DNA of 64,000 nt from Macrobrachium rosenbergii (Eukaryota; Arthropoda; Malacostraca; Decapoda; Palaemonidae), in the NCBI RefSeq assembly GCF_040412425.1, contig NC_089744.1:39672599-39736598 (forward strand). Direction: 5' to 3'. Below, in pieces: positions 32,078 through 42,591 of the stretch. Each line of letters begins with the position of its first letter. Within the stretch, counting starts at the first letter, position 1. The notes beneath the pieces are model-generated. The model made no database searches. It saw only the letters and a program-made list of their open reading frames with translations, and was not told where the DNA came from. The position numbers and the translations under genes were made by a program.

Positions 32078-33266
32078 AATGAATGTTGACAAACCTTCTA
32101 AACCCTCCTATCCCCAGCATGTGTGTCCTGGTGTGGGAAGCAAGTAATTTAATACCTTTCGTTCCAGCGTCGACGCAGACCCACGCCCTTTGCCCAACTT
32201 GCAGGGGATGTGTGTGTTCACGCGACGCTCCTTGTAGCGAGTGTTGCTCCTAGTCTCCCGAGCAATGGAAGAGGTTTGAAGGGAGGAGACGCTACTGCCG
32301 GAAGCCGGCCAAGGAATCGTCCGAGGGTAACGCCCCCGACGACTCCAGTGGTGGCTAATGTGTCGGGTTCGTTTCTCCCTCCCTGCGAACTTCCCCTGCT
32401 TGCTCCCTCTCCCTCAGGTGAGGACTCTCCCTCCCCTTCCTCATTCGTTTCATCGGGTGTGGAAGGGCGTGGGGGGGTGGTTGATCAGGACATCCTCTTG
32501 GGTCTGTTCTCGAGCTGGAGGGGAAATTTTTCCCCCAGAGCAAGCAGAGACTTCCCAGTTTAACCCGACATTTTCCTCAGGTTTAGGGGTGGATACTGAC
32601 CAGGTATCAGACCTGTCCTCGGCCTGCTTACACCTGGGTCTACCTGGCGTTCCGTCACTGGAGGCCCTGATATCTCATCTGTCTGGCGCTCCAATAACAA
32701 CGCATTCGGCTACCACTACCACCACCATGTCTGTCACCATGTCTGCTTTCACCAAGCTGCCTGGGTTCGTGGCTTCACACCTGGACACCCAGGTTTCGGC
32801 TTCCCCTGCCTCTCACCATTCTGTACTGTTGCCTCCTGGGTTCCTGGCCCCGCTGTCACGACCTGAGCCTTCCTACATGGTGACGTTGACGGTGCTGTAT
32901 ATGACTGTTCCTGCCCCTGTTGCTGACCCTGGCCCATTTATGACTATGGTTCTGGCTCCTCGCTTCCCTGTCTCTCAGCCCGGCTTGACTACTGACACGC
33001 CTCCCATGGGACACTCTGAGGTACTGATGAGTGACAATACCACGGTAGTGGCATACGTCAAGCAGGGGAGCCTAGTGTCCCTCCCACTCCACCAGTTGAC
33101 AATGCAGGTGCACGAGTGGGCAGTGGCTCACTTGGTAGAGCTGTCAGCCAGGTACATTCTAGGCAAGAAGAATGTCGTGGCAGACAAGCTCAGCCACCAG
33201 AATCAAGTGATAAGAACGGAATGGTCCCTGCACTTGGAAGTGATGGAAAGGCTTTTCGACCTGTAG
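32078..33266 (+). pseudogene. DIRS-B4 gag with in-frame fusion to RNase H
   Basis: The N-terminal gag part (MNVDKPSKPSYPQ at 32078) has an early stop. From 32358 a 302-codon frame runs through the gag middle (PVSQPGLTTDTPPM) and straight into RNase H (GHSEVLMSDNTTVVAYVKQG ... YILGKKNVVADKLSHQ), ending in a stop after MERLFDL at 33264. The junction lies at a shared ATGG (33006-33009), a microhomology present in both parent regions of B1/B2. The basic/Ser-rich gag domain is missing. Confidence 0.75.
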
Positions 33267-33422
33267 GGGGCGTCCAACCATCGACCTGTTCGCCACCCGG
33301 CACAACAGAAAACTCCAGGTCTTCTGCTCGGTCGTGCCAGACCCATGGGCCGCTGCGAAGGACGTGTTCCAGTACCCGTGGGACAACCTCGATGTTGATG
33401 CCTTTCCTCCTTTCTGCCTGAT

Positions 33423-34327
33423 TTGCCAAGTGATCAGCCGAGTGATGATTGCTTCCTCATCTTCCTTCGCCGAGAGAAGCTTCTCTCTGTTTCAGCTGTA
33501 AAAGGCTACCGCGCCGCACTCGGCCTAGTCTTGCGGCTGAAAGGAGTAGACATCTCCTCCTCCTTTGAGATTTCCCCACTAATGAGAAGCTTCGAAAGGT
33601 CTTGCCCACCCAGGGATCTCAGGCCCCCTGCGTGGGATGTGACACTCATTGTAAGGAGCCTGACTCGTGCACCGTACGAGCCTTTACGAGAGTCGTCAGA
33701 CAGGGATCTGACCCTCAAGACCGTCTTCCTGCTGGCCCTGGCATCAGTGAAGAGAGTTGGCGAACTACACGGACTTTCCTTTAATGTTAAACACTCGAGG
33801 GGATGGGGATGAGTTACGCTCGATTCCGTCCCGGATTTTGTAGCGAAGACTCAGAATCCTTCGGTCCCTGACGCACAGTTCGAGTCCTTCACGATCCCCT
33901 CCTTAGAGGACTTTGTAGGTAATGAACCAGACGAGATGTTACTGTGTCCTGTTAGAGTGCTGCGGCGCTATCTGAAGAGGACTCGATGTCTCTGGCCTGA
34001 GTGTCGACGACTCTTCGTTAGTCCTGGCACGACCAAGAAGAAGTGTCCAAGAACACCATCTCCTTCTGGCTTCGTGAGACGATAAGGAGAGCGTATTCTG
34101 CTGCAGGAGAAGACGACACCGGTACGCTTCGTCCAAGAGCTCACGAAGTCCGCAGCATTGGTCCGTCCCTTGCTTTCCGGAAGAACACGTCGGTTGTGCA
34201 GGTGCAGAAGGCAGGTGTGTGGTCCCAACAGACTACCTTCACCTCCTTCTACCTCCGGGATGTTGCTCACAGGTCCTTGGACACTTTTTCCTTGGGTCCT
34301 GTAGTGGCTGCTCAACAAGTTGTGTAG
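33423..34327 (+). pseudogene. DIRS-B4 tyrosine recombinase, N-terminally truncated
   Basis: 33423-33812 is open and holds FLRREKLLSVSAVKGYRAALGLVLRLKG and the first-Arg region LALASVKRVGELHGLSF. A frameshift follows. 34043-34327 is open to its natural end VVAAQQVV-stop and has RAHEVRSIGPSLAF and SFYLRDVAHRSLD, i.e. HxxR and Tyr intact. The core-binding N-terminus is deleted. Confidence 0.8.
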
Positions 34328-34861
34328 CTTACCCAGCTCCTCTAACAGGACAGGTTGCATCTCGCCTAAGATGTACGGTTGTGATTGGGAGCATGAATGT
34401 AGAGTAACTGGCCTCACTTCTTTCTCCCCATCCTGGCTCTCTTCCCACAGGCAGGGAGCGGATGTGCCGTTACATGCTGGATCTGGCAGTTGATGCAGGT
34501 AAGCACCCAACGGGAGCTCCCGTTCTATTTTCCGTTCAGGTTGATAGAAGCAACCCCACTCCTTCCCCTTGCAAGGGTGGGAGGGAGACCATGACTATAA
34601 GACAAACCCAAATGCTTGCGATTGCCTTTATGTCATCCGACTCCAAGTTCTTCCTAGCCTACTTTGCACGAACTGACGTTTCCTCTTTCATGCAAAGGGA
34701 CCCAGAAGTCTGACAACTGATCCTGCATTTCTTACAACCCGATCATTTTGTCAGAGGCAGTTTTCCCTTCCTCGCTCTATCGACCAGAAAGGGAAGACAA
34801 GGTGGTGAACTCCAGTTAGTTCAGGAGAAACACTCAGATTCCTCCCTCCAACGAGTAAGTC
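34328..34861. other. DIRS-B4 3' non-coding region with conserved palindrome
   Basis: The 16-bp palindrome AACGGGAGCTCCCGTT is at 34509-34524, followed by the same series of inverted repeats as in DIRS-B2. No gene. Confidence 0.5.
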
Positions 34862-35202
34862 TCCTAATGTAAAGGACCGAGGGTTTGTATATTGCGTCGG
34901 AACAAATCACAATTTTTAAAGTAAATCGTATTTTTCCTAACTATACAAACCCAAGGTCCTTTACATTTTATGCCCACTTCATGCCACCCCTCAATCTGAT
35001 ACGTGGGCCGAAAGGCAAATTGGAATGTTTACATCCGGGCAGGCGGTACTCCCGCCTCCTGGACGGTAGTTAACTGCCTAACCACCTTGTTTGAAGTTCA
35101 ACAGCCGTTTCCAGCCTACATCTGAAAGTAATCCTAATGTAAAGGACCTCAGGTTTGTATAGTTAGGAAAAATACAATTTACTTTTAAAAATTGTGATAT
35201 TT
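34862..35202. repeat. Internal complementary region and right repeat of DIRS-B4
   Basis: CCTAATGTAAAGGACCGAGG...GCGTCGGAAC joined to AAATCACAATTTTTAAAGTA. The real right end AATTGTGATATTTGTT reads as predicted by this junction, including a terminal GTT. Confidence 0.8.
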
Positions 35203-35267
35203 GTTATACAAATGTGGTTAGTCCTCACCATCTCCCATGAATTTATTAAAAAATTCTTGTATTGTCA

Positions 35268-35270
<3 letters not shown>

Positions 35271-35338
<68 letters not shown>
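35271..35338. repeat. CT microsatellite
   Basis: About 34 CT units. Confidence 0.95.
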
Positions 35339-35339
<1 letters not shown>

Positions 35340-35341
<2 letters not shown>

Positions 35342-35560
35342 ATACATATATTTTAGTGAAAAAATATAGTAATTAGTGAATACACAGTGTTGCTCTATGA
35401 AAAAAAAAGTGAATTGTGATAATTTTAGAGATACGCCCCAAATAAAATCTGCAAGTTAGTGAAATTTCCCTTGCAGGCAAGTGAATGATGTGTTCCACAA
35501 AAATCCGCAACAAAATGAAATGCGAGAATGTGAAACGTGTAAAAACGGGGGGCCCACTTA
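35340..35560. mobile_element. Tigger-like element end
   Basis: Ends CGTGTAAAAACGGGGGGCCC-ACTTA, with GTGGAACACATC and TTGCGGATTTTTGTGG (reverse complement) inside. It resembles Tigger termini and could be the right partner of 20528, but the match is weak. Confidence 0.4.
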
Positions 35561-35635
35561 GTTGGCCTGAATAAATCGAGATACTAGAAAACTTGATTTT
35601 GATTGTCCACAGTAGAAGTTCTCTTGCTGTTTGGT

Positions 35636-35644
35636 GGAGAGAGC

Positions 35645-35712
<68 letters not shown>
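35636..35712. repeat. GA microsatellite
   Basis: About 35 GA units, directly before DIRS-C RNase H DNA. Confidence 0.95.
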
Positions 35713-35716
<4 letters not shown>

Positions 35717-36480
35717 TTGCTAACGTAATAAACGTTAGGACTGTGGTTTATTCAAAATGGATTACCACAGTCTAGGAGTGAACTAGGGTCAAGAAGCACG
35801 GAAGCCCTAAGCGAATTGCTTTCAGCTCGCTGACATAGATAAGAAGGCTCCTTTCTTCCGGGGACACGTCCCAGAAAAGGCTCCCCAACCTAGATCAAGG
35901 CGTTGAGAAGAAGTCTAAGACTAGTCTCAGAGGATGAAGGAACTTCCCTTCCACAGTAAGTTTGGACAGCCACCACTGTAGGTCCGACTTAAAACCAGGG
36001 CTTTGGGAAAAAATGAGTGTCTGGCTGTGTTTCTGCGTCCCAGTTGACTTGAGTGCAAAACCTTTGAGCATTTTTTCTTTGAAGAGAATCAAAGAAGTCA
36101 GTTGTCCAGGAAAAACTGATGTTCATGGCAAAAAAATGGAGTCAAATGTAAGAGGAGTGAGGACTCGAGAGAAGACTTGTGCCATAGAGGCCGAAGCCTA
36201 GATCCCCGAATTGGAAGATCCTGTCTCGTAAGACGGACCTGGGATACTCTCCGAAGTCTGGGCATGGACATGGAAGGAAGTATCCTGCATATGCAAGGTC
36301 TCATCCAACCGCCCTGGAGAATGGACAACAGGACTGTGGTTCATCTCCGTCTTGAACTTTGTTCTCTATTTGAAGAGGAAAACGGAAGCTGTGGGCCATG
36401 CAGGCTCGCTGATGACCCTGCGGACTAGAAGGCAACCAAATGAACTTGCAGATCACCGTGCAGACCCACAGACAACTGTA
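35713..36480 (-). pseudogene. DIRS-C reverse transcriptase and RNase H remnants
   Basis: On the minus strand, SPGRLDETLHMQDTSFHVHAQTSES (about 36330-36240) lines up with RPGDWMVSLDLQDAYFHVPIHPQSR of DIRS-A. DLQWWLSKLTVEGKFLHPLRLVLDFF (about 35990-35900) is the RT-to-RNase H connection. WDVSPEERSLL-YVSELKAIRLGL (about 35870-35800) is the start of RNase H. Many stops; catalytic YLDD not seen. Confidence 0.6.
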
Positions 36481-38800
36481 CGGACTAGTTGCAACTCTGC
36501 TGATTCATGACAGCCATGTGGACAAGTGGACATCCATGTGGGCTCGACTTCTTCTTTAGACTTGATAACTCCTTGAGTGCACTCAACGACACCTTGTACA
36601 GACTAAAAACATATGTGAAACTGTATGTGGCAGCAACTAATATCTGGCATGCTTATAAAAGGCTTGAAAAGTCCATAAGAGACGCAAGCACCTGGGCACG
36701 GGATAACAGTTGCCTTGTCCAAAACCAGAAGTGACAATTCTTCTGCAGTCAGACACAATCCTTTAAATAGAAAAAATAGTCCGTGAGTGGGTGCTAGGCA
36801 TTCGGCAGTGGGACCCTGGTACTGGCTAGACAATGCCGAGTGCTCTGGAACAGGTGTTGGGTGTTCGGGAATCTGTGCCAGGAGCTTGGAAGTGGATTCC
36901 AGGCATTTGGGAATGGGGACCGTAAGGGATCGTTGGTCCGAGAGGGTTCAAGGCATTTTCTCCTTTAGCTTGGAGCCCAAGTAAGGTCTTCCAACTAAAG
37001 AACGCTCAGGTGAGAAGGTATCGCAATTCCAAAGGAAGGTGGACCAAGGAAGAGGCAGCGGGAACCACAGCGAAACTGCAGGAATGCTGTGAGATGAAGC
37101 TAGCCTCCTTACCACTTGACAGGAAGCGTAGAACGGCAACCGTCAACAGCATGAATCTTCAGCGGCCGTGAAGAACCAAAAAACGTTATGGCGCTTTCTG
37201 TCTGCGCTGGAAACCTTGGAACTGGATGATGGAATTGCAAAACTCTCATGTGAGATTGACTAACTTGACCAACGTCTCGTGGACAACAGAGTCCCCAGTA
37301 GACTCCTCCACTAATGTGACGGAGGCTGTGTTCTGAGGAAGAGGTGATGTAGGGCAAAAATAATGGCTGATTGCAACTGTGTGGCTCTCACAGTAGTAAA
37401 GGAGCTCCAGAACTCTCTCTTCTTGAGATTCCAAAAAAAGTGTGGAAATCTCTAAAAACCATCTCAACTGTCCTTGACCGTACAGGACAGAACTAATCTT
37501 GACAAGATCTTCGACAAGGAGGGCTAGTTCTGTCAAAGCACCAGGAGGAGGAAAGTCCAAAGACACTTGTCTTGCTCCCTTTTCAACAAAAGTCAAACTC
37601 CCAGCTCCTTGAGATGCTTCTTGGAGGAAGAAGAAAACGCTTCAACAAGCTCATAAATTCGGGACACAAAAGTCCCTGTCTGCAAGGAACAGGACTCCAA
37701 GACACTAATTGTCGCCAAAAAGGGAGCAACATCGGCTTGTCTTGAATTTTAGGTGAAGGTGGAACAGAATGAAGAGGGCCAAAAAGCTTGTGAGCAGTCT
37801 GTATGGCACTCAGAGATGGGAGTCTGATACTGAAGAGTTGGCGCCTGGTGTTTGGGGACTGGCGCCAGCCACTTGAAAAGCCGGAGCCAGGCATTCATTT
37901 GGAGACTGGCGCTCAAGAAAGAACAACATTGTGTTCTTAGCAAAGATGGGCGCCGAGTACTAGAAGGCTGGCGTTGGGCGCATGAGAGCAGGCAATTGGA
38001 GCTCAGTAGGTTGGCGTCGTGCACTAAAGAGAGTGCCGAGCGCCTGGAAACTGGTTTTGGGCGTTCGGGAATAGGTGCTGAGAGAACAGAAACTGGCGCC
38101 AGACTATTAGGATGGCTGCAGGCGCTCAAGAAGACATCAGTTGATGAGTGATGATAACACTACACATATATCAAGATGCCATTCCAGTGGCTGTCTAACA
38201 CTACACATCCATCAAGATGTCTTTCCAGTGGTTGTCTGCCAATACATGGGAATATACTACAGGTTCGACTGAGGGGGCGACTACCCGTGGGCAAACCTCA
38301 CTGACCTCCCGTGGACTTCCAGTATGCCTCTTCCCAGGTTTAGGGGAGTCTGACAGGGATCTTTGTCTAGGAGAGTCGGTGGGACGAGCAGCCACCTCCT
38401 CCACTACGCATCCATCAAGATGCCTTTTCAGTGGCTGTCTGTCGATACCTGGGAATGTGCAGCAGGTTCGACCGAGGGGGCATCTACCCAGGGTACTTCC
38501 CACCAGCCTCCATTGGACTTTCAGTATGACTCTTCCCAGGTTTAGGGGAATATGACAGTGACTTAGGTCTAGGAGAACTGGTGGGCTGGATAATCACCTC
38601 CTCCACTGCACAAGACTGGCAATGGCACAGAAGGGAAGCAAGGGAGCCAGCCACGGGAGCAAGTGGATAAAAAATAGAAGGGCTAGTAGCAGGAGAGGGA
38701 AAAAAAATGGATGCAAGAGCTGGTGCTGGGTGCTCTGGACTGGCGTCCCGCCGTAGTTGGCACCAGGCGAGCTGGGCACCAGGCGAGCTAGTAGCTCGGG
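36481..38800 (-). pseudogene. DIRS-C gag-like region, decayed
   Basis: Between the left terminal repeat (39225-39412) and the RT remnants. Minus-strand stretches 38129-37749 and 37596-37246 are open and Ser/Pro- or Leu-rich; the latter (ELALLVEDLVKISSVLYGQGQLRWFLEIS) has the helical feel of a C-terminal DIRS gag. Assignment rests mainly on position. Confidence 0.4.
38163..38610. repeat. Tandem duplication, ~186-bp unit
   Basis: Two full and one partial copy starting at ATCAAGATGCC (about 38171, 38211 and 38408). Shared blocks include TTCCAGTGGCTGTCTG, GTTCGACCGAGGGGGC and CTTCCCAGGTTTAGGGGA. Lies in the DIRS-C gag region. Confidence 0.7.
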
Positions 38801-38813
38801 AGCTGGTGGGTGC

Positions 38814-38886
38814 TCCTTGTGCAGGGATCATGCTAATCTTCTCTGTATTGTTCTGATTTTGGTATATGTACTGCCAAAGCAAGTAT
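38814..38886 (-). pseudogene. U6 snRNA-derived fragment
   Basis: The minus strand reads ACTTGCTTTGGCAGTACATA, then TACC, then AAAATCAGAACAATACAGAG, then AAGATTAGCATGATCCCTGC, ACAAGGA. This follows the conserved U6 sequence from its 5' end through the ACAGAGA box, which pairs with the 5' splice site, to about position 72, then stops before the 3' stem. Several substitutions are present. The missing 3' third and the intronic setting point to a 5'-complete, 3'-truncated retrocopy or a LINE template-switch chimera, not a working gene. Confidence 0.85.
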
Positions 38887-39224
38887 CGGAGCACGGTTCT
38901 CGGTTGTCAAGAAAGTCTTCTCTTGCTAAAGCTCATCGCAACCAAAATATTAAGCTCAATTTCTCTCCTAGTGTATTCCTGACCTTACACTTTTTCAGTT
39001 CTGCAAAGGAAATTGTGATAAGCATATGTTTAATCTTGATTGCAAATTCGCTAGAGTAGCAAAAAAATTGATGAACTTGAATCAACTTAAAAATAATAGA
39101 GCAAGAAAAAACTGATCCTGAAAGCTTTCAGCTTGAAGGCTACCCAAAGTAAACAGTAATACTTCACCAAAGTCCAGTTATACAACCAGGAAATAATGAA
39201 CAAAGCTGCTGCAAGTACTCGATG

Positions 39225-39412
39225 TTTACATGAAACATGGCAGAAACAGAATGAGGTTGTCTGCTAAGTTGTTCCTGGTATTCCCACTAGTGATTGGGAC
39301 TGGTCACCTACACCAAACAATTGAAGTGCTACCGCAAATTTTGAATTTAAGCTGCTGTGCTAGTTAGAAACTATGGCTATGTAATTACTTGGTACGTTAC
39401 TTACATAAAATT
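39225..39412. repeat. Left inverted repeat of DIRS-C
   Basis: Reverse complement of 18480-18650: ACAGAATGAGGTTGTCTGCT, GGAC(T)GGTCACC, TTGAATTTAAGCTGC, CTATGTAATTACTTGGTA. Confidence 0.8.
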
Positions 39413-41219
39413 TGGGTTTTGCACTGTGCTGAGAAAAGAAACAAACTAGACCGGAACAAGGTGCAGAAAAGTCAAGTATTTTGTGCTATTTCAGTACTAA
39501 GAGCTTTTACTTGTAAGTAAATCATATATAAGTTTCTTGCTGTATTTCCAGTTTTTAGAACAGTTAAATAATTGTTATTCAGACTGTCATCTACATGCAG
39601 TTGTCCTTCAGATTATCAGGTTTCACCTTTTATGGACCTTGATGTTATCCAGAGGGTCCCCAGTACCACAATGAATATGGTAAATATATATACAGCACAA
39701 TTCATAATTTTAAAAACTGTGCTCGGATGGTTGGCAATGCTATGCAGGTGAAAAGAAGTGTTGGTAATGCTGCATATGGGCATAAGCATGTGGAGAAGGG
39801 TTGTGAGAGTGGTAGGCTGGGAAAAGAGTAGGGGTGGGGTTGGCAGGATGGGTGGGAAGTGGTAGGTGGGTGGGTGTTTGACTTTTTGAAATGCAGCTGG
39901 AGAAAGTAGTCTAATGTGAATGCATTGCTATATGTTGAAGGAGTATTTTGAAGATTTGCTGAACATGGAGGACAGAAGATAGGCAGAACTGAATGATGAA
40001 AGATTAATTAGGGTTAATGTAAAGCTGAGAATGCCTGTCGAAATAACTTGTATTACATATGGGTTGCTGCGGTACAGTATTGAGTAAGTCTGTCAGATGT
40101 GAAAATAAAAGTGATTTGGAGCTATATTTCTCACAAAAGTGGGTTCTGATCCTGATGCACAAAATCTTTCACTCTCAAGGGGTCCTTGTCCTTGAAGCAC
40201 AGTACTTTAATACTCTTGGGCCTTTTCAGTAAGTTCACTAATGCTTTACAGACAAGCAATGAAAAGTAGCATGTAGTAATGTTGGTAGAATATAAAAACA
40301 TGAGATCAAAGATGGTTTGACTGAACAAAACAAGCGGAGAAAAATGCTAGAGCACATTGTAGTTTGGGTTCGTATGATCAGCCCACTGCATCTGTGATCC
40401 AGCTCAGGTACCTTGTAGCATCATGAATAATTTTTCTTTGGTAGATGCTTATGCATGGTTTATGATGAATTTAATTAAAAATTAATTACCATTTAACACA
40501 CAAACACTTTTAGTACTGTACCTGAATATTAGATTTTGAAATGTGGAAAATCTGACTGCCAGAATATTCACCCATAATATTCAGTAAAAAGGGTTACCAT
40601 ATGTTGTTTACACCAGTAGATCCTAGTCATATTGTGGGAATGAGGTATGCTGTGGTATATACAGTGCAATTCACTGTATAAATAGTCTATGCTGGGGAAC
40701 CTATAATAATTCAGTTTTTCACTATATAATAATAATTAAATATTAGCTAACTAAGAAAATTATGATATACAGTATATGTAATGACATCTATGTTGTTGGA
40801 CACTCCTTGTAAAAGTACTCAGTATTTAAGGTAATTTTTTACTGACTCATATTTTTTAAACCCTTCTCCAATTCCTGAATTGTCAAAACCAGAATTCTAA
40901 AATTTGACTTTCAAAGCTCTCTGAGTGCTTTCTTTCGAGCTCAGTGGTCTATTTGACTGCTGCTGCTGCTAATAATCATAATAATAGTAATAGCAGTATT
41001 AGTAGTAATAGCTGTAAAAGCATCATTAATTTTATAAAGAATCTCTGTTATGCACTTGAGTGTGCTTCTCTGCAGCTGGAAGTGAGTGAAGCAGTTTTCA
41101 AAATGACATTTACTGACTATAATTACACTGTAGAAACCAATTGTTTGTTAACATATGTTTGCATCTTGACAGGTTAGATATCGATTTTACAATGCTCATG
41201 ACAGGTACATTATATATAA
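39413..41219. other. Intronic DNA without recognised features
   Basis: AT-rich, no long frame, no repeat partner seen in the window. Short CTG/ATA/AGT trinucleotide runs at about 40958-41020. Confidence 0.6.
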
Positions 41220-42591
41220 GGGTGTTTCGAAATTAGAGCCCCCCCCCTCTACAACATAAAGTAAAATTGATATGGACAAAAACAAAAGTAATTCAGAACA
41301 GGTATTTATTTAAGTTTCTCTCTGAGTATTTAATATTTTGTGTGGCCTCCATCTGCCTGTACCACAGCCTGCATTCTTGAGGGGTATGATTTCAGCAAAT
41401 CCCAAAAAAGCTGAGACTCAAACTCCATTTCCCTGAGCACTTCGGTCACCTCTCTTCGCAGGTCGTCGAGGCTTGGTATACCATCATAGTTCACTGTGCG
41501 CGCTTCAGCACGATCCTTTAAGATACTACCAATGTTTTCACACACATTAAGGTCAGGGGAGGTACCTGGAAATTCACTTGACGAGAAGAAATCAATACCA
41601 CTCTTTCGAAGCAGCTCCTGTGTCTGAAGAGCCTTGAAACATGGTGCCTTATCATGCAAAAATGTGACTTCTTCAACAGATAACACATTTTCAGGATCTT
41701 TGAGGAAAGGAAATACTCCACCAGTAAGCACAGTTTCTCTGAAGTATTCGCCATTCCATGACTGTCCTTTTCTTTGATGATCCACATTAACTGTTTGGCT
41801 GTGAAACAGAGAAAAATTCCCAAACATTTAGGAAATTTCACAACTTGGCGATAGCGCACGTCATCGCTGATATCATCCAACTTTGCAGCCCAAATGATGT
41901 CATTTTTATGATTTGGCTTCCTGACTATGTAAATGAAGAATTCATCTGATGCGGCAACATGGAGAAAGTCAGCTTCATCCCAATCTTTAAGAAATGAACC
42001 ACAAAACCATGCACGGTCTTCTCTCTGTTGCTGAGTGATGTTGGGCTTGCTGATAACATGAAATGGCTTGATACCAGATTTTTCAACTCACGATATACAG
42101 CACTATAACTTCTCTTCTTTCCCCTTTTTGTTTCTAGTTCAAGTGCCAATTTACGTAAAGACTTTCTTGGTCTACCCACTGCCTCAGCTATGATGTCTTT
42201 TGACTCCTGAGAAAGGACTTCAGGCCTTCCAAGATTCTCACTCTTTTCGTGATGACAGTCATATGGATTTTTGTTCCAGTTTCTTTTAACAAAGGATTCA
42301 TCTCTTTAATGTATTTAGCTATCCAGGAACGTGAAATGAAGAATGCGCCAGCATCTCTGGCCTCTGTGAAGGTTATAGCCTGGATTCAGTCAATCCATCT
42401 GATTTCCTCTGAGTCGTTAGCCATGGCTGTATCTAACTCTGTCACTCAGTCTGAAAATACAAGAAATGTAAAATGAAAAATAGCTTAATAGAAACTTAAA
42501 ATAATGTGCTTGGAGATAGGCTATAGCAGAAAACTTCATGACTTTCCATTTGTTCTGTGGAGGGAGGGAGGGCTCTAATTTGGAAACACCC
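41220..42591 (-). mobile_element. Tc1/mariner-type transposon with ~30-bp inverted ends
   Basis: Left end GGGTGTTTCGAAATTAGAGC at 41220. Right end, reverse complemented, GGGTGTTTCCAAATTAGAGC, ends at 42591. The ends differ by one base over 20. Length 1.37 kb, one transposase gene on the minus strand. Flanks are TA-rich; an exact TA duplication is not clear. Confidence 0.85.
41330..42424 (-). pseudogene. Tc1/mariner-like DDE transposase, frameshifted
   Basis: From ATG at 42424 the minus strand gives a helix-turn-helix-like start (RSWIAKYIKEMNP), a linker with LRKLALELETKRGKKRSYSAVYRELKNL, DEFFIYIVRKPNHKND (first catalytic Asp, about 41940), FLHDKAPCFKA (second Asp) and SPDLNVCENIGSILKDR (third acidic residue, Glu). 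I count 37 residues between the second Asp and the Glu, i.e. a DD37E spacing instead of the common DD34E/D. The gene has an in-frame stop after ISRSW...EEIRWID, further stops near 42170 and a frame change near 41800, so it is inactive. Confidence 0.8.

Larger units (their letters stand above)
31826..35202 (+). mobile_element. DIRS-B4: internally deleted DIRS-B copy
   Basis: Complete outer structure (left repeat 31826-31995 starting GTTCTGACAC, internal complementary region 34862-34965, right repeat 35005-35202) but only 3.4 kb long. One deletion joins gag to RNase H at about 33006 and removes C-terminal gag, the whole RT and early RNase H. A second one near 33445 removes the MT-like domain and the recombinase N-terminus. 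A non-autonomous derivative. Confidence 0.85.
18445..39412 (-). mobile_element. DIRS-C: inverted DIRS retrotransposon split by later insertions
   Basis: Inverted repeats at 18445-18650 and 39225-39412 match in reverse complement (TAATTACATAG, TTTCTAACTAGC, GGTATTCCC...ACAACCTCATTCTGTTT). An internal complementary region at 18660-18765 lies beside the left one, so the element reads on the minus strand. From right to left it holds gag (about 38800-36480), RT/RNase H (36480-35713), then the end of RNase H, the MT-like domain and recombinase (20520-18760). The gap 20528-35712 is filled by other mobile elements and microsatellites. All frames are heavily decayed, making this the oldest layer in the intron. 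Confidence 0.7.

Noticed and set aside
20528..35560. One single 15-kb Tigger element with ends at 20528 and 35560
   Set aside because: The two ends are only weakly similar and no Tigger transposase is present; they may belong to separate elements, so they are listed apart.
39555..39680. Possible small exon after CTGTATTTCCAG
   Set aside because: The phase-0 reading meets TGA before the only donor-like GTAAAT, and other phases have early stops.
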